Source of the DNA: Streptosporangiaceae bacterium
Lineage (GTDB): Bacteria; Actinomycetota; Actinomycetes; Streptosporangiales; Streptosporangiaceae
Direction: 5' to 3'
Assembly (NCBI GenBank): GCA_030045215.1
Contig: JASIBJ010000095.1
Location: forward strand, 1-33,660
DNA: 33,660 nucleotides
A program made the position numbers and the translations under genes. Below, piece by piece: positions 25,203 through 32,906 of the stretch (its first letter is position 1; each line of letters opens with the position of its first letter). Below the pieces are notes generated by a model. It had not been told where the DNA came from. It saw nothing but the letters and a program-made list of their open reading frames with translations, and did no database searches.

Positions 25203-26059
25203 GGTCGGCTCCCGCAGGGTCCCTGGCTGGGCCCGGAGAGGTAGAAGCCCTGGAAGAGCGGGATCGTGTCGGTCCTGACTAGCCAGCCGATCCGCACGCG
25301 CAGCTGTATCTCCTGGACGCCGGCCTGGGCTCCCCTGGCCAGGCAAAGGCTGGAGCGCCAGAGCACCTCCACCATCCGGAACTGACCTGGCGGCACGTTC
25401 TCCGGCAGCGTGTACCTGGCATTCGCTATCGTGCCGCCGATGTCGATCTCACGATTCGGCTCGGACACCCGTACAACGGCCTTCCCGAAGGGGATGCCGC
25501 CCGGCTCCAGTCCGAGCACTGTCTCGGTGAAGTCGCTCGGGTTGGTGACGGTGATGTACAGGCCCTGGAGCTGACCGGAGCGGATCGGGACCGTCGTCTG
25601 CTGCGCGTCATCCGCCTGTGTGTCCACCTCCCGGCTGTAGTCCCTGGCGTAGACCCAGCCGTAGCTGCCTCCCGGCTGGAGCAGCGGCGCGGTCACGAAC
25701 TGAATCAGTCGGCCCGCCCCGGCGGCCAGCACCAGCGCGATGATGGCGGCCAGTACCCAGGACTGCCAGCGCGCCCGGCGCAGGCGCGCGCCGAGCCTGC
25801 GGAGTGCGACGGCGGTGGGGGCTTGCGGAACAGCGCCGGCGGCGGCATCAGCGGCCAGCTCGCGCGGCGGACCGAGCCGGCCGAGTACGGTCGCGACCTC
25901 ATCAGCCGACGCTCGCTGCGGCAGCGCGTCTTGCAGGTGCGCGGTGATCTGCTGTCGCAACTCGACGGCCTTCTCCGAAGGCAGCTTCGCGAGAGCTAGG
26001 TCCAGCTCGCGCAGGTAGTCGCGGATCAGGGGATCGCGCTGCCGCATCCTCGTGGTCAT
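25199..26059 (-). CDS. HAAS-domain membrane protein (first copy)
   Basis: About 286 residues with the same plan as its neighbour: HAAS-like domain (DPLIRDYLRELDLALAKLPS to VLGRLGPPRELA), a single membrane segment (WVLAAIIALVLAAGAGRLIQF, about 110-130), and an outer domain containing VPIRSGQLQGLYITVTNPSDFTETVLG. Two ATG codons (26062 and 26059) follow GGAGGG; I use 26059 for spacing, while 26062 would overlap the padR stop by one base. The operon order is padR, this gene, then its paralogue. Tandem duplication within the operon is evident from the matched motifs. Confidence 0.8.
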   Translation of the reverse strand: MTTRMRQRDPLIRDYLRELDLALAKLPSEKAVELRQQITAHLQDALPQRASADEVATVLGRLGPPRELAADAAAGAVPQAPTAVALRRLGARLRRARWQSWVLAAIIALVLAAGAGRLIQFVTAPLLQPGGSYGWVYARDYSREVDTQADDAQQTTVPIRSGQLQGLYITVTNPSDFTETVLGLEPGGIPFGKAVVRVSEPNREIDIGGTIANARYTLPENVPPGQFRMVEVLWRSSLCLARGAQAGVQEIQLRVRIGWLVRTDTIPLFQGFYLSGPSQGPCGSRP

Positions 26060-26061
26060 CA

Positions 26062-26427
26062 TCACCCTCCGTCTGGTGCGACGTGCACGTCGCCCTGGAC
26101 GTGGTTGAGTACGCCGCCGACGGTGGCGGCGAACTGGGCCCAGTCGGCGCGGAACGCCGCCAGGGTCGCCCGGCCCGCGGCGGTGATCGAGTAGTACCGC
26201 CGGGCTCGCTCGCCCTCCTCGTCCCGCCATTCGCTGGTCACCAGGCCGGCGTCTCGCAGCCGGTTCAGCAGCGGATAGACGGTCCCGTCGCTGGTCAGCA
26301 GGCCGTCGGACGCGGCCAGATCACGCACAAGCTCGAGGCCGAACCGCGGCCTGAGCTCAAGCAGCGCGAGCACGCACGGCCCGAGCACGCCCCGGCGGAG
26401 CTCGGTCATGTCGCTCTCGGCTGCCAT
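26062..26427 (-). CDS. PadR-family transcriptional regulator
   Basis: 121 residues. The winged-helix PadR pattern is clear: LGPCVLALLELRPRFGLELVRDL (about 15-37), SDGTVYPLLNRLRDAGLVTSEW (recognition helix and wing, about 46-67), and RARRYYSITAAGRATLAAF (about 74-92). The start is ATG 26427 or ATG 26409. It heads the operon with two HAAS proteins and probably represses it. An inverted repeat at 26439-26457, just upstream of the start codon, is the likely operator. Confidence 0.9.
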   Translation of the reverse strand: MAAESDMTELRRGVLGPCVLALLELRPRFGLELVRDLAASDGLLTSDGTVYPLLNRLRDAGLVTSEWRDEEGERARRYYSITAAGRATLAAFRADWAQFAATVGGVLNHVQGDVHVAPDGG

Positions 26428-26438
26428 GTCTCACATGA

Positions 26439-26457
26439 TGTCTTGTCACGCAAGATA
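26439..26457 (-). promoter_or_regulatory. Inverted repeat, candidate PadR operator
   Basis: TGTCTTG-N5-CAAGATA (plus strand), half-sites matching at six of seven positions, 12 bases upstream of the padR start codon. Its location in the padR 5' region suggests autoregulation. Confidence 0.5.
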
Positions 26458-26741
26458 AGTAAAGTGCTGTCCCATGGCGCTGAGGACCTCGTCTGGCGAC
26501 CGCCCTGGACGGCAGCGCCATCGCCGGCACCGCCCTCGATGCGGCCAGGCCCGACCTGATGCAGCCGAGCCAAGCCTCTAGCAGCAGTAGAGCGATGCCT
26601 CTAGCAGCAGCGGAGGGCGGATTGCTGCTGCTCTATCAGCAGCACTGGCGCCTCCAGTGTCGTTCCGCGCGCTGCGGAACGACAGCAGATTGCCCAACGC
26701 TGCTCCTCGTGCGTCCTTGATCTCGTCCGTAAGCTCTGAGG
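26458..26741. other. Noncoding region with repeats and hairpins before xdh Mo subunit
   Basis: No complete gene is seen. It holds two 14-base direct repeats GCCTCTAGCAGCAG (26574-26587 and 26597-26610), a hairpin TGCTGCTG-N6-CAGCAGCA (26623-26644), and a stronger perfect 11-bp hairpin at 26658-26684 (TGTCGTTCCGC, five-base loop). A plus-strand frame near 26505-26556 reads LDGSAIAGTALDAARPD, faintly like a piece of a 2-hydroxyacid dehydrogenase. Confidence 0.55.
26658..26684 (+). promoter_or_regulatory. Perfect 11-bp hairpin upstream of xdh Mo-subunit gene
   Basis: The arms at 26658-26668 and 26674-26684 are exact reverse complements around the loop GCGCT. It ends 57 bases before the start codon and is not followed by a T-run. 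It could be an operator palindrome or a structured leader element. Confidence 0.4.
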
Positions 26742-29075
26742 ATGAGCGCGCGGACGCCGACCCATGCTTCCTCTGGCACCACTGGCACCACGGAACTCAC
26801 CAGCACCAGGGGAACCGGCATCGGCGGCGTGGGCGAAAGTCCCACGCGCCCGGACGGGACGCTGAAGGTGACCGGGCAGTTCGCGTACGGAAGCGACCTG
26901 TGGGCGGACGACATGATCTGGGGGGCCACGCTGCGCAGTCCGCACCCCTACGCCAAGATCAACTCGATGAGCATCGGCGAGGCGCTGGCCACGGCCGGGG
27001 TGTACGCGGTGCTCACCCACGAGGACGTGCCCGGCACCAACCGGTACGGGCTGGAGCACGCCGACCAGCCGGTGCTGGCCGCAGACGTCGTCCGCTACCA
27101 GGGGGAACCGGTCGCCCTCGTGGCGGCCGACCATCCCGAGATCGCGCGGCGGGCGGCCAAGAAAATCCGGGTCGACTACGAGCCGATCCGGCCGGTGACT
27201 GACGCGGTCACGGCGCTCGAGCCGGACGCGCCAAGTCTGCATCCGGGCGGCAACCTGGTCCGCCACCTCAAGCTCCGCAAGGGCAGCCGGGAGCCCGCAG
27301 CCGACGTGATCGTCAGCGGCACCTACCGCGTCGGCATGCAAGATCAGGCGTTCCTCGGGCCGGAGGCCGGCCTCGCGGTACCCGACGGCGACGGCGGCGT
27401 GGACCTGTACGTGGCGACCCAGTGGCTGCACGTGGACCAGCGCCAAGTCTGCGCGGCCCTCGGGCTGCCCGCGGAGAAAGTCAGGCTGACGCTGGCCGGC
27501 GTGGGCGGCGCGTTCGGCGGGCGCGAGGACCTGTCGATGCAGGTACACGCCTGCCTGCTGGCGCTGCATACCGGCAAGCCGGTCAAGATGGTCTACAACC
27601 GCGAGGAGTCGTTCTTCGGCCACGTGCACCGGCATCCGGCGACCATGCACTACGAGCACGGGGCGACCCGCGACGGCCGGCTCAGCTACGTCAAGGCCGA
27701 GATCTGGCTGGACGGCGGCGCGTACGCGTCGAGTACCCCGGCGGTGGTCGGCAACGCGGGCACGATGGGCATCGGCCCGTACGTGGTGCAGAACGTGCAC
27801 GTCGATGCGTACGGGGTCTACACCAACAACCCGCCCTGCGGGGCGATGCGCGGGTTCGGCTCGGTGCAGACGGCGTTCGCGTATGAGGCGCAGATGGACA
27901 AGCTGGCCGCCGCGCTCGGCCTGGACCCGGTCGAACTGCGCTGCCGGAACGCGATGTCCCTTGGCAGCGAGGCGCCGACCGGCCAGATCGTCGATAGCGC
28001 GGCCCCGGTTGCCGAACTGCTTGAGCGCGTCCAGGCGATGCCACTGCCCGGACCAGAAGGGGCACGGCCCGACCTGCGCGAGCTACCGGGCGGCGTGGCG
28101 AACACCACCCACGGGGAGGGCGTCCGCCGCGGCGTCGGGTACGCCGTGGCGTACAAGAACGTCGGGTTCTCTGAGGGCTACGACGACTACTCGACCGCGC
28201 GCGTCCGCCTCGAGGTGCTCGGCGGCGAGCCGACCGTGACCGTGCAGACCGCAGCCGCCGAGGTCGGCCAGGGGCTGGTTACGATCGAGCAGCAGATCTG
28301 CCGGACCGAGCTTGGAGTCGACAACGTGGTCAGCTACCCCAAGGACACCTCGGTCGGATCCGGGGGATCCACCTCGGCCTCGCGGCAGACCTACGTGACC
28401 GGCGGCGCGATCCAGGCGGCCTGCCAGCAGATCCGCGAGCGGGTCTTGGCCAGGACGCAGCGGCGGCTCGGCCGCACGGTGGCCGGCCTGCGGCTGCAGG
28501 ACAGCGCGGTGGTGTCCGACGCCGAGGGATACCTGACGTCGCTCCGCGAGGTGCTCGGCGGCGAGGCGATCGAGGAAACCGTGCAGTGGCGGCACCGCCC
28601 GACCCAGCCCGTTGACCCGGAGACCGGGCAGGGCTTCGCCCACGTCCAGTACGCGTTCGCGGCGCACCGCGCGGTCGTGGACGTGGACACCGATCTCGGG
28701 CTCGTCAAGGTCGTGAGCCTCGACTGCGCCCAGGATGTCGGCAAGGCGATGAACCCGGATGCGGTGCTCGGGCAGATCCATGGTGGCAGCGCGCAGGGCC
28801 TGGGCCTGGCCGTCATGGAAGAGATCCAGGTACGGGACGGCCTGATCCGCAACCCGTCGTTCACCGACTACCTCATCCCGACGATCCTCGACATGCCGCC
28901 GATGCAGGTCGACGTGCTCGAGTATCCCGACCCGAGCGCGCCCTACGGGATCCGCGGGGTCGGAGAGCCGCCGACGATCTCCTCGGGACCGGCGATCGCC
29001 GCGGCGATCCGGGCCGCCACCGGGCTGGAGCTAACCCGTATCCCGATCAAGCCCGAGCACATCACCGGTACCTGA
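26742..29075 (+). CDS. Xanthine dehydrogenase, molybdenum-binding subunit
   Basis: 777 residues, the normal length of the large subunit of three-subunit molybdenum hydroxylases. The N-terminal domain (TGIGGVGESPTRPDGTLKVTGQ, about 27-48) precedes the cofactor domain. Molybdopterin-contact motifs GGAFGGRED (about 256-264), CGAMRGFGSVQTAFAYE (about 366-382), and the C-terminal GIRGVGEPPTISSGPAIAAA (about 737-756), which carries the active-site glutamate, are all intact. It hydroxylates hypoxanthine/xanthine to urate together with the FAD and 2Fe-2S subunits encoded at 18214-19584. GAGG immediately precedes ATG 26742. Allantoinase starts two bases after its stop codon. Confidence 0.93.
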   Translation: MSARTPTHASSGTTGTTELTSTRGTGIGGVGESPTRPDGTLKVTGQFAYGSDLWADDMIWGATLRSPHPYAKINSMSIGEALATAGVYAVLTHEDVPGTNRYGLEHADQPVLAADVVRYQGEPVALVAADHPEIARRAAKKIRVDYEPIRPVTDAVTALEPDAPSLHPGGNLVRHLKLRKGSREPAADVIVSGTYRVGMQDQAFLGPEAGLAVPDGDGGVDLYVATQWLHVDQRQVCAALGLPAEKVRLTLAGVGGAFGGREDLSMQVHACLLALHTGKPVKMVYNREESFFGHVHRHPATMHYEHGATRDGRLSYVKAEIWLDGGAYASSTPAVVGNAGTMGIGPYVVQNVHVDAYGVYTNNPPCGAMRGFGSVQTAFAYEAQMDKLAAALGLDPVELRCRNAMSLGSEAPTGQIVDSAAPVAELLERVQAMPLPGPEGARPDLRELPGGVANTTHGEGVRRGVGYAVAYKNVGFSEGYDDYSTARVRLEVLGGEPTVTVQTAAAEVGQGLVTIEQQICRTELGVDNVVSYPKDTSVGSGGSTSASRQTYVTGGAIQAACQQIRERVLARTQRRLGRTVAGLRLQDSAVVSDAEGYLTSLREVLGGEAIEETVQWRHRPTQPVDPETGQGFAHVQYAFAAHRAVVDVDTDLGLVKVVSLDCAQDVGKAMNPDAVLGQIHGGSAQGLGLAVMEEIQVRDGLIRNPSFTDYLIPTILDMPPMQVDVLEYPDPSAPYGIRGVGEPPTISSGPAIAAAIRAATGLELTRIPIKPEHITGT

Positions 29076-29076
29076 C

Positions 29077-30450
29077 GTGCCCTCGAGTCCGGACCTGCTC
29101 GTGCGCGCGGACCAGGTCGTCACCGAAGACGGCATCGTTCCCGCCGTGGTCGCGATCACCGACGGAAAGATCAGCGCCATCCTCCCGGTGACCCCGGCGC
29201 CGGATCCGGGTGCGGCAAGCCTGGTGCAACTCGCCGCCGACGAGGTCCTGCTGCCCGGCCTGGTCGATACGCACGTGCACGTCAACGAGCCGGGACGCAC
29301 CGAGTGGGAGGGTTTCGCCACGGCGACGGCGGCCGCTGCCGCCGGCGGCATCACCACGATCGCCGACATGCCGCTGAACTGCCTGCCGCCCACCACCGGC
29401 GTCGCCGCGCTCCGGCTCAAGCAGACGGCAGCCGTCGGCCAGTGCCGGGTCGACGTCGCGTTCTGGGGCGGCGCGGTCCCCGGCAACGAGCCCGACCGAC
29501 CCGCCCTGCACGAGGCGGGCGTGCTCGGATTCAAGTGCTTCACCGTCGACTCGGGCGTGCCGGAATTCCCGCCGCTCGATAACGCCGCCCTGGAGCGCGC
29601 GGCCGCGCAACTGGCCGGGCTACGCGGTCTGCTGCTGGTTCACGCCGAAGATGCGCGGTCCATAGCGAAAGCCTCGCACCCTGCCAGCCGGGCGTACGCC
29701 GACTTCCTCGGCTCGCGGCCGGACGAGGCGGAGACGGCCGCCGTGGCCGGCGCGCTGGAGATCGCGCGGCGCACCGGCGTCCGGCTGCACGTCCTGCACG
29801 TTTCCAGCGCGCACGTGCTGCCGCTGCTCGCCGCGGCGCGGGCCGAGGGCCTGGCCGTCACCGCCGAGACCTGCCCGCACTACCTCGCGCTGGCGGCGGA
29901 GGACATCCCCGACGGCGCCACGCAGTTCAAGTGCTGCCCGCCGATCCGGGAGAGAGCAAACCGGGATCGGCTGTGGGAGGGCCTGCGAGCGGGAATCATC
30001 GACTGCGTGGTGTCCGATCACTCGCCGTGCCCGCCCGCGCTCAAGCGCCTCGCCGACGGCGATTTCGCCGCAGCCTGGGGCGGGATCGCGTCTATCCAGC
30101 TCGCGCTCCCCGTTGTATGGACATTCGGGAGGGAACGAGGCGTGTCCGTGGCCGATCTCGCCCGCTGGATGTCGGTGGCTCCGGCGTCGATTGCCGGCCT
30201 GCCGGACAAGGGCGGCATCGAGGTGGGGCGGGACGGCGACCTGGTGGCGTTCGCGCCCGGCGAGCGGTTCACCGTGGAGCCGGGCATGCTCGCGCACCGG
30301 CACAAGCTGACGCCGTACGACGGCACGCGGCTGGCCGGCGTGGTCCGGCGGACCTGGCTGCGCGGGCGCGAGGTCTACCCCGGCGCGGTGACCGCCCGCC
30401 CGACGGGGCGGTTGCTGGACAGGCGGGGGCTCCTGGCGGGTACGCCGTGA
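29077..30450 (+). CDS. allB: Allantoinase
   Basis: 457 residues of the cyclic amidohydrolase family; it opens allantoin to allantoate. The metal motif PGLVDTHVHVNEPGRTEWEG is at about 59-78, the carboxylatable lysine in GFKCFTVDSG (about 151-160), metal histidines in HVLHVSSAH (about 230-238) and ETCPHYL, and the metal Asp in VVSDHSPC (about 311-318). Substrate-pocket residues in CCPPIRERANRD match allantoinases more than dihydroorotases. The GTG start follows the xdh stop after one base, and its own stop overlaps the allantoicase start (GTGA). Confidence 0.94.
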   Translation: MPSSPDLLVRADQVVTEDGIVPAVVAITDGKISAILPVTPAPDPGAASLVQLAADEVLLPGLVDTHVHVNEPGRTEWEGFATATAAAAAGGITTIADMPLNCLPPTTGVAALRLKQTAAVGQCRVDVAFWGGAVPGNEPDRPALHEAGVLGFKCFTVDSGVPEFPPLDNAALERAAAQLAGLRGLLLVHAEDARSIAKASHPASRAYADFLGSRPDEAETAAVAGALEIARRTGVRLHVLHVSSAHVLPLLAAARAEGLAVTAETCPHYLALAAEDIPDGATQFKCCPPIRERANRDRLWEGLRAGIIDCVVSDHSPCPPALKRLADGDFAAAWGGIASIQLALPVVWTFGRERGVSVADLARWMSVAPASIAGLPDKGGIEVGRDGDLVAFAPGERFTVEPGMLAHRHKLTPYDGTRLAGVVRRTWLRGREVYPGAVTARPTGRLLDRRGLLAGTP

Positions 30451-31511
30451 CCAGCATTCCCGGCTTCGCAGCGCTGCCCGACCTCGCCTCGCGGGCCCTG
30501 GGCGGCAGCGTCGTGGCCGCGAACGACGACCTGTTCGCGGAGAAGGAGAACCTGGTCAAGCCCGAGCCGCCCGCGTTCGCGCCGGCCGACTACGGGCCCA
30601 GGGGCAAGGTCTACGACGGCTGGGAGACCCGCCGCAGGCGGCAGCCAGGTCACGATCACGCGATCGTCCGGCTCGGCGTGCCCGGCGTCGTGCGCGGCAT
30701 CGTCGTGGATACCTCGTTCTTCGTCGGAAACTACCCGCCGGAGGTGTCGGTGGAGGCGGTCGGTGCCGACGGCTACCCCTCGCCGGACGAACTGGCCGCA
30801 ATGGACTGGCAGCCGCTGGCCGAGCGAACCGGGGCCAAGGGTGACACGGCAAACTTCTACCCGGTCGCCGACTCGCGTCGCTGGACGCACGTCCGGCTTT
30901 CTATCTATCCCGACGGCGGCGTGGCCCGGTTGCGCGTGCACGGCGAGCCGGTGCCCGACCCGGCGTTCCTCGAGGGTACGGTCGACCTGACCGCGCTGGA
31001 GAACGGCGGCCAGCTGGTCGACTGCTCGGACGCGTTCTTCGGGTCGGCGATCAACCTGATCATGCCGGGAGTCGCGCGCGGCATGGCCGACGGCTGGGAG
31101 AACGCGCGCCGCCGCGACGCCGGTCACGATCACGTGACGTTCGCGCTGGCGGGCGTCGCCGTCGTGCGTGAGGTCGACATCGACACCTCTTACTTCGTCG
31201 GGAACGCGCCCGGCTCGGCCGGCGTGCTCGCCGCCACGCTCGAGCCGGCCGGGGTGGCTGCGCCGGGCGTGGTCCTGGTCGGCGGTGCCCCGTCGGTCCC
31301 GGTCGGCTTCGGCTGGCGGGAACTGCTGCCGCGAACCCGGCTGCAGCCCGACACCCGGCACCGGTTCCTGATCCGGGCCGCGCAGCCGGCCACCCACGTC
31401 AGGCTCGAGGTGTTCCCCGATGGCGGCGTGGCCAGGCTGCGCGTGCGCGGCCAGCTGACGCAGGACGGCCTGGCCGCGCTGCGCGAGCGCTACCAGGCCA
31501 CCCTGCCTTAG
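30447..31511 (+). CDS. alc: Allantoicase
   Basis: 354 residues from GTG 30447, overlapping the allantoinase stop. Two homologous beta-sandwich repeats are visible: KVYDGWETRRRRQPGHDHAI (about 52-71) with DTSFFVGNYPPEVSVEA, and MADGWENARRRDAGHDHVTF (about 213-232) with DTSYFVGNAPGSAG; each ends in a PDGGVARLRV segment (about 154 and 326). It hydrolyses allantoate to ureidoglycolate and urea. It is the last gene of the xdh-allantoinase-allantoicase operon; only four bases separate its stop from the converging secreted-protein gene. No ureidoglycolate lyase is seen in the window. Confidence 0.95.
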   Translation: MTSIPGFAALPDLASRALGGSVVAANDDLFAEKENLVKPEPPAFAPADYGPRGKVYDGWETRRRRQPGHDHAIVRLGVPGVVRGIVVDTSFFVGNYPPEVSVEAVGADGYPSPDELAAMDWQPLAERTGAKGDTANFYPVADSRRWTHVRLSIYPDGGVARLRVHGEPVPDPAFLEGTVDLTALENGGQLVDCSDAFFGSAINLIMPGVARGMADGWENARRRDAGHDHVTFALAGVAVVREVDIDTSYFVGNAPGSAGVLAATLEPAGVAAPGVVLVGGAPSVPVGFGWRELLPRTRLQPDTRHRFLIRAAQPATHVRLEVFPDGGVARLRVRGQLTQDGLAALRERYQATLP

Positions 31512-31515
31512 CCGG

Positions 31516-32667
31516 TCAGGGCACCACCCACTGCAACGTGAACGGCGTGCTGACGTCCTGACCCTTGAGGTTCTCGCAGTACAGGTTGATGGCCGGCGTG
31601 GTCTCCTGCCCCCAGTACTCGACCAGGCAGTGGTAGTCGCGTGAATTCACGGCGCTGACCTGCACGTCGCCCCCGAGATTGCTGTTCCCCTCTGAGTTCG
31701 TCAGGACGACCTCGTAGTAGCCCGCGTAGTACTGGATGACGATCGCCTTGGCGCCGCGCGCGCTGAGATAGTCCTCAGTCGGCGCACTGATGCCGCCCTT
31801 CCCGCTGGCCAGGACGTTGGCGTCGGTGGCGTGGTTCAGGCCGAGGATGTTGTTCGCGCTGGCGTAGACGACCGTGAAAATGCGATCCTCCGCCGTGCCG
31901 GTCGGCGAGTAGCAGTGCACGAACACCTCTTCGCCGGTCTTGGTGCCCTTCCAGCTGGAGGCCAGGCAAGTCCCGCCTCCCGTATCGAACGGGGTCACCT
32001 GCACCGTCCCGTGCACGCCGCTGGACTTGGGGCCGGGGTAAATGAGCTCGTAGCTGCCGGTGCCCAGGTGCTTGACCTGGTTGACCTTGTGCGAGGAGTT
32101 GTACTCGCCGAAGCCGGTCAGCTTGTAGGACTTGTTGTCTGGGTCGATCCAGGAGTAATCGAACGCGCCCGACGGCACCGAATGCGGGTCGGTGATGGTC
32201 ACGTCAAACAGCTGGCTGGTGGTGTCAAGGGTGCCGGAGGGCGTATAGCACGCCACATATACCTCTTCGGCGGTGCTGGTGCTGGTCCACTCGAGGACCG
32301 TGCACGTGTCGGCCGTGTCGTAGGACGAGACCTGAACGTCGCCGTTGAACCCGATGGACTCCAGGCCGTCGAAGGACACCAGGTAGTCGCCCGTGACCGG
32401 GTCGTTGGCGGCGATCGTCACCGCCTTGCCAGAGGTGTTATAGGCGTAGTAACTATCGCCTTCCGACCACAGGTAGCCGGCCGACGTGTTAGGGGCGATG
32501 GCCGGCGCTACCGAGGTCGTCCGAGCGCCGAGGGCGTGGCTCGGCATGAGCCTGGACACGGTCGGCCGTGGCCCCGAGGCCGCCGCGGCCGACGTCGTCA
32601 CGGCCAGCGCGCCGAGCGCGGGCACCGCAAGCAGCACGCCGATGTGGATGAGCCTGCTGGCATGCAT
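31516..32667 (-). CDS. Secreted protein with three internal repeats
   Basis: About 383 residues. The signal peptide is clear (MHASRLIHIGVLLAVPALGALAV, cleavage near SAAAA-SG, about residue 31). The mature protein has three ~100-residue repeats, each with a GxYxVxxxG strand, a GDVQVSxxD or GTVQVTPFD motif, and paired cysteines: CTVLEW...VYVACY, CLASSW...VFVHCY, and CLVEYW...NLYC. This suggests three disulfide-stabilised beta domains outside the cell. ATG 32667 is preceded by GGGAG; an in-frame extension to 32718 lacks signal character. I do not know the family's function. It converges on allantoicase and has no obvious link to purine metabolism. Confidence 0.8.
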   Translation of the reverse strand: MHASRLIHIGVLLAVPALGALAVTTSAAAASGPRPTVSRLMPSHALGARTTSVAPAIAPNTSAGYLWSEGDSYYAYNTSGKAVTIAANDPVTGDYLVSFDGLESIGFNGDVQVSSYDTADTCTVLEWTSTSTAEEVYVACYTPSGTLDTTSQLFDVTITDPHSVPSGAFDYSWIDPDNKSYKLTGFGEYNSSHKVNQVKHLGTGSYELIYPGPKSSGVHGTVQVTPFDTGGGTCLASSWKGTKTGEEVFVHCYSPTGTAEDRIFTVVYASANNILGLNHATDANVLASGKGGISAPTEDYLSARGAKAIVIQYYAGYYEVVLTNSEGNSNLGGDVQVSAVNSRDYHCLVEYWGQETTPAINLYCENLKGQDVSTPFTLQWVVP

Positions 32668-32778
32668 CACTGTCTGCTCCCTTTGCTTAGATGCGATTGA
32701 GGATGAGCGGGGAGGCATAGCGCTGCTCCGGGTGCGGTGGCGGGATCTGCTGGTTCCGGAGCTTCTCGCCGGAAATGA

Positions 32779-32800
32779 CCGGCCAGTGAATGATGGCCGG
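32779..32800. promoter_or_regulatory. Hairpin in the intergenic region
   Basis: CCGGCCA (32779-32785) and TGGCCGG (32794-32800) form a perfect seven-pair stem around an eight-base loop, between the divergent secreted-protein and SWIM genes. It could be an operator palindrome; evidence is structural only. Confidence 0.25.
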
Positions 32801-32906
32801 CATCGGGCGGGTAGCTCAGTGGGCGCGAGGTCTCACTTCAGTCTCTGGTTTGCGTCTCCGCCGATCCGCGATGATGAGCACCGGGCCAGACGGACGAGGG
32901 CGGGAC

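Noticed and set aside
26574..26644. CRISPR-like array from the AGCAGCAG repeats
   Set aside because: Only two 14-base repeats with a nine-base spacer and no cas genes; it is simple-sequence repetition.
32807..32882. tRNA-like 5' sequence (GGGCGGGTAGCTCAGTGG)
   Set aside because: The start resembles a tRNA acceptor and D-arm, but no matching acceptor 3' strand, anticodon stem or TTCGA loop could be built within 76 bases.
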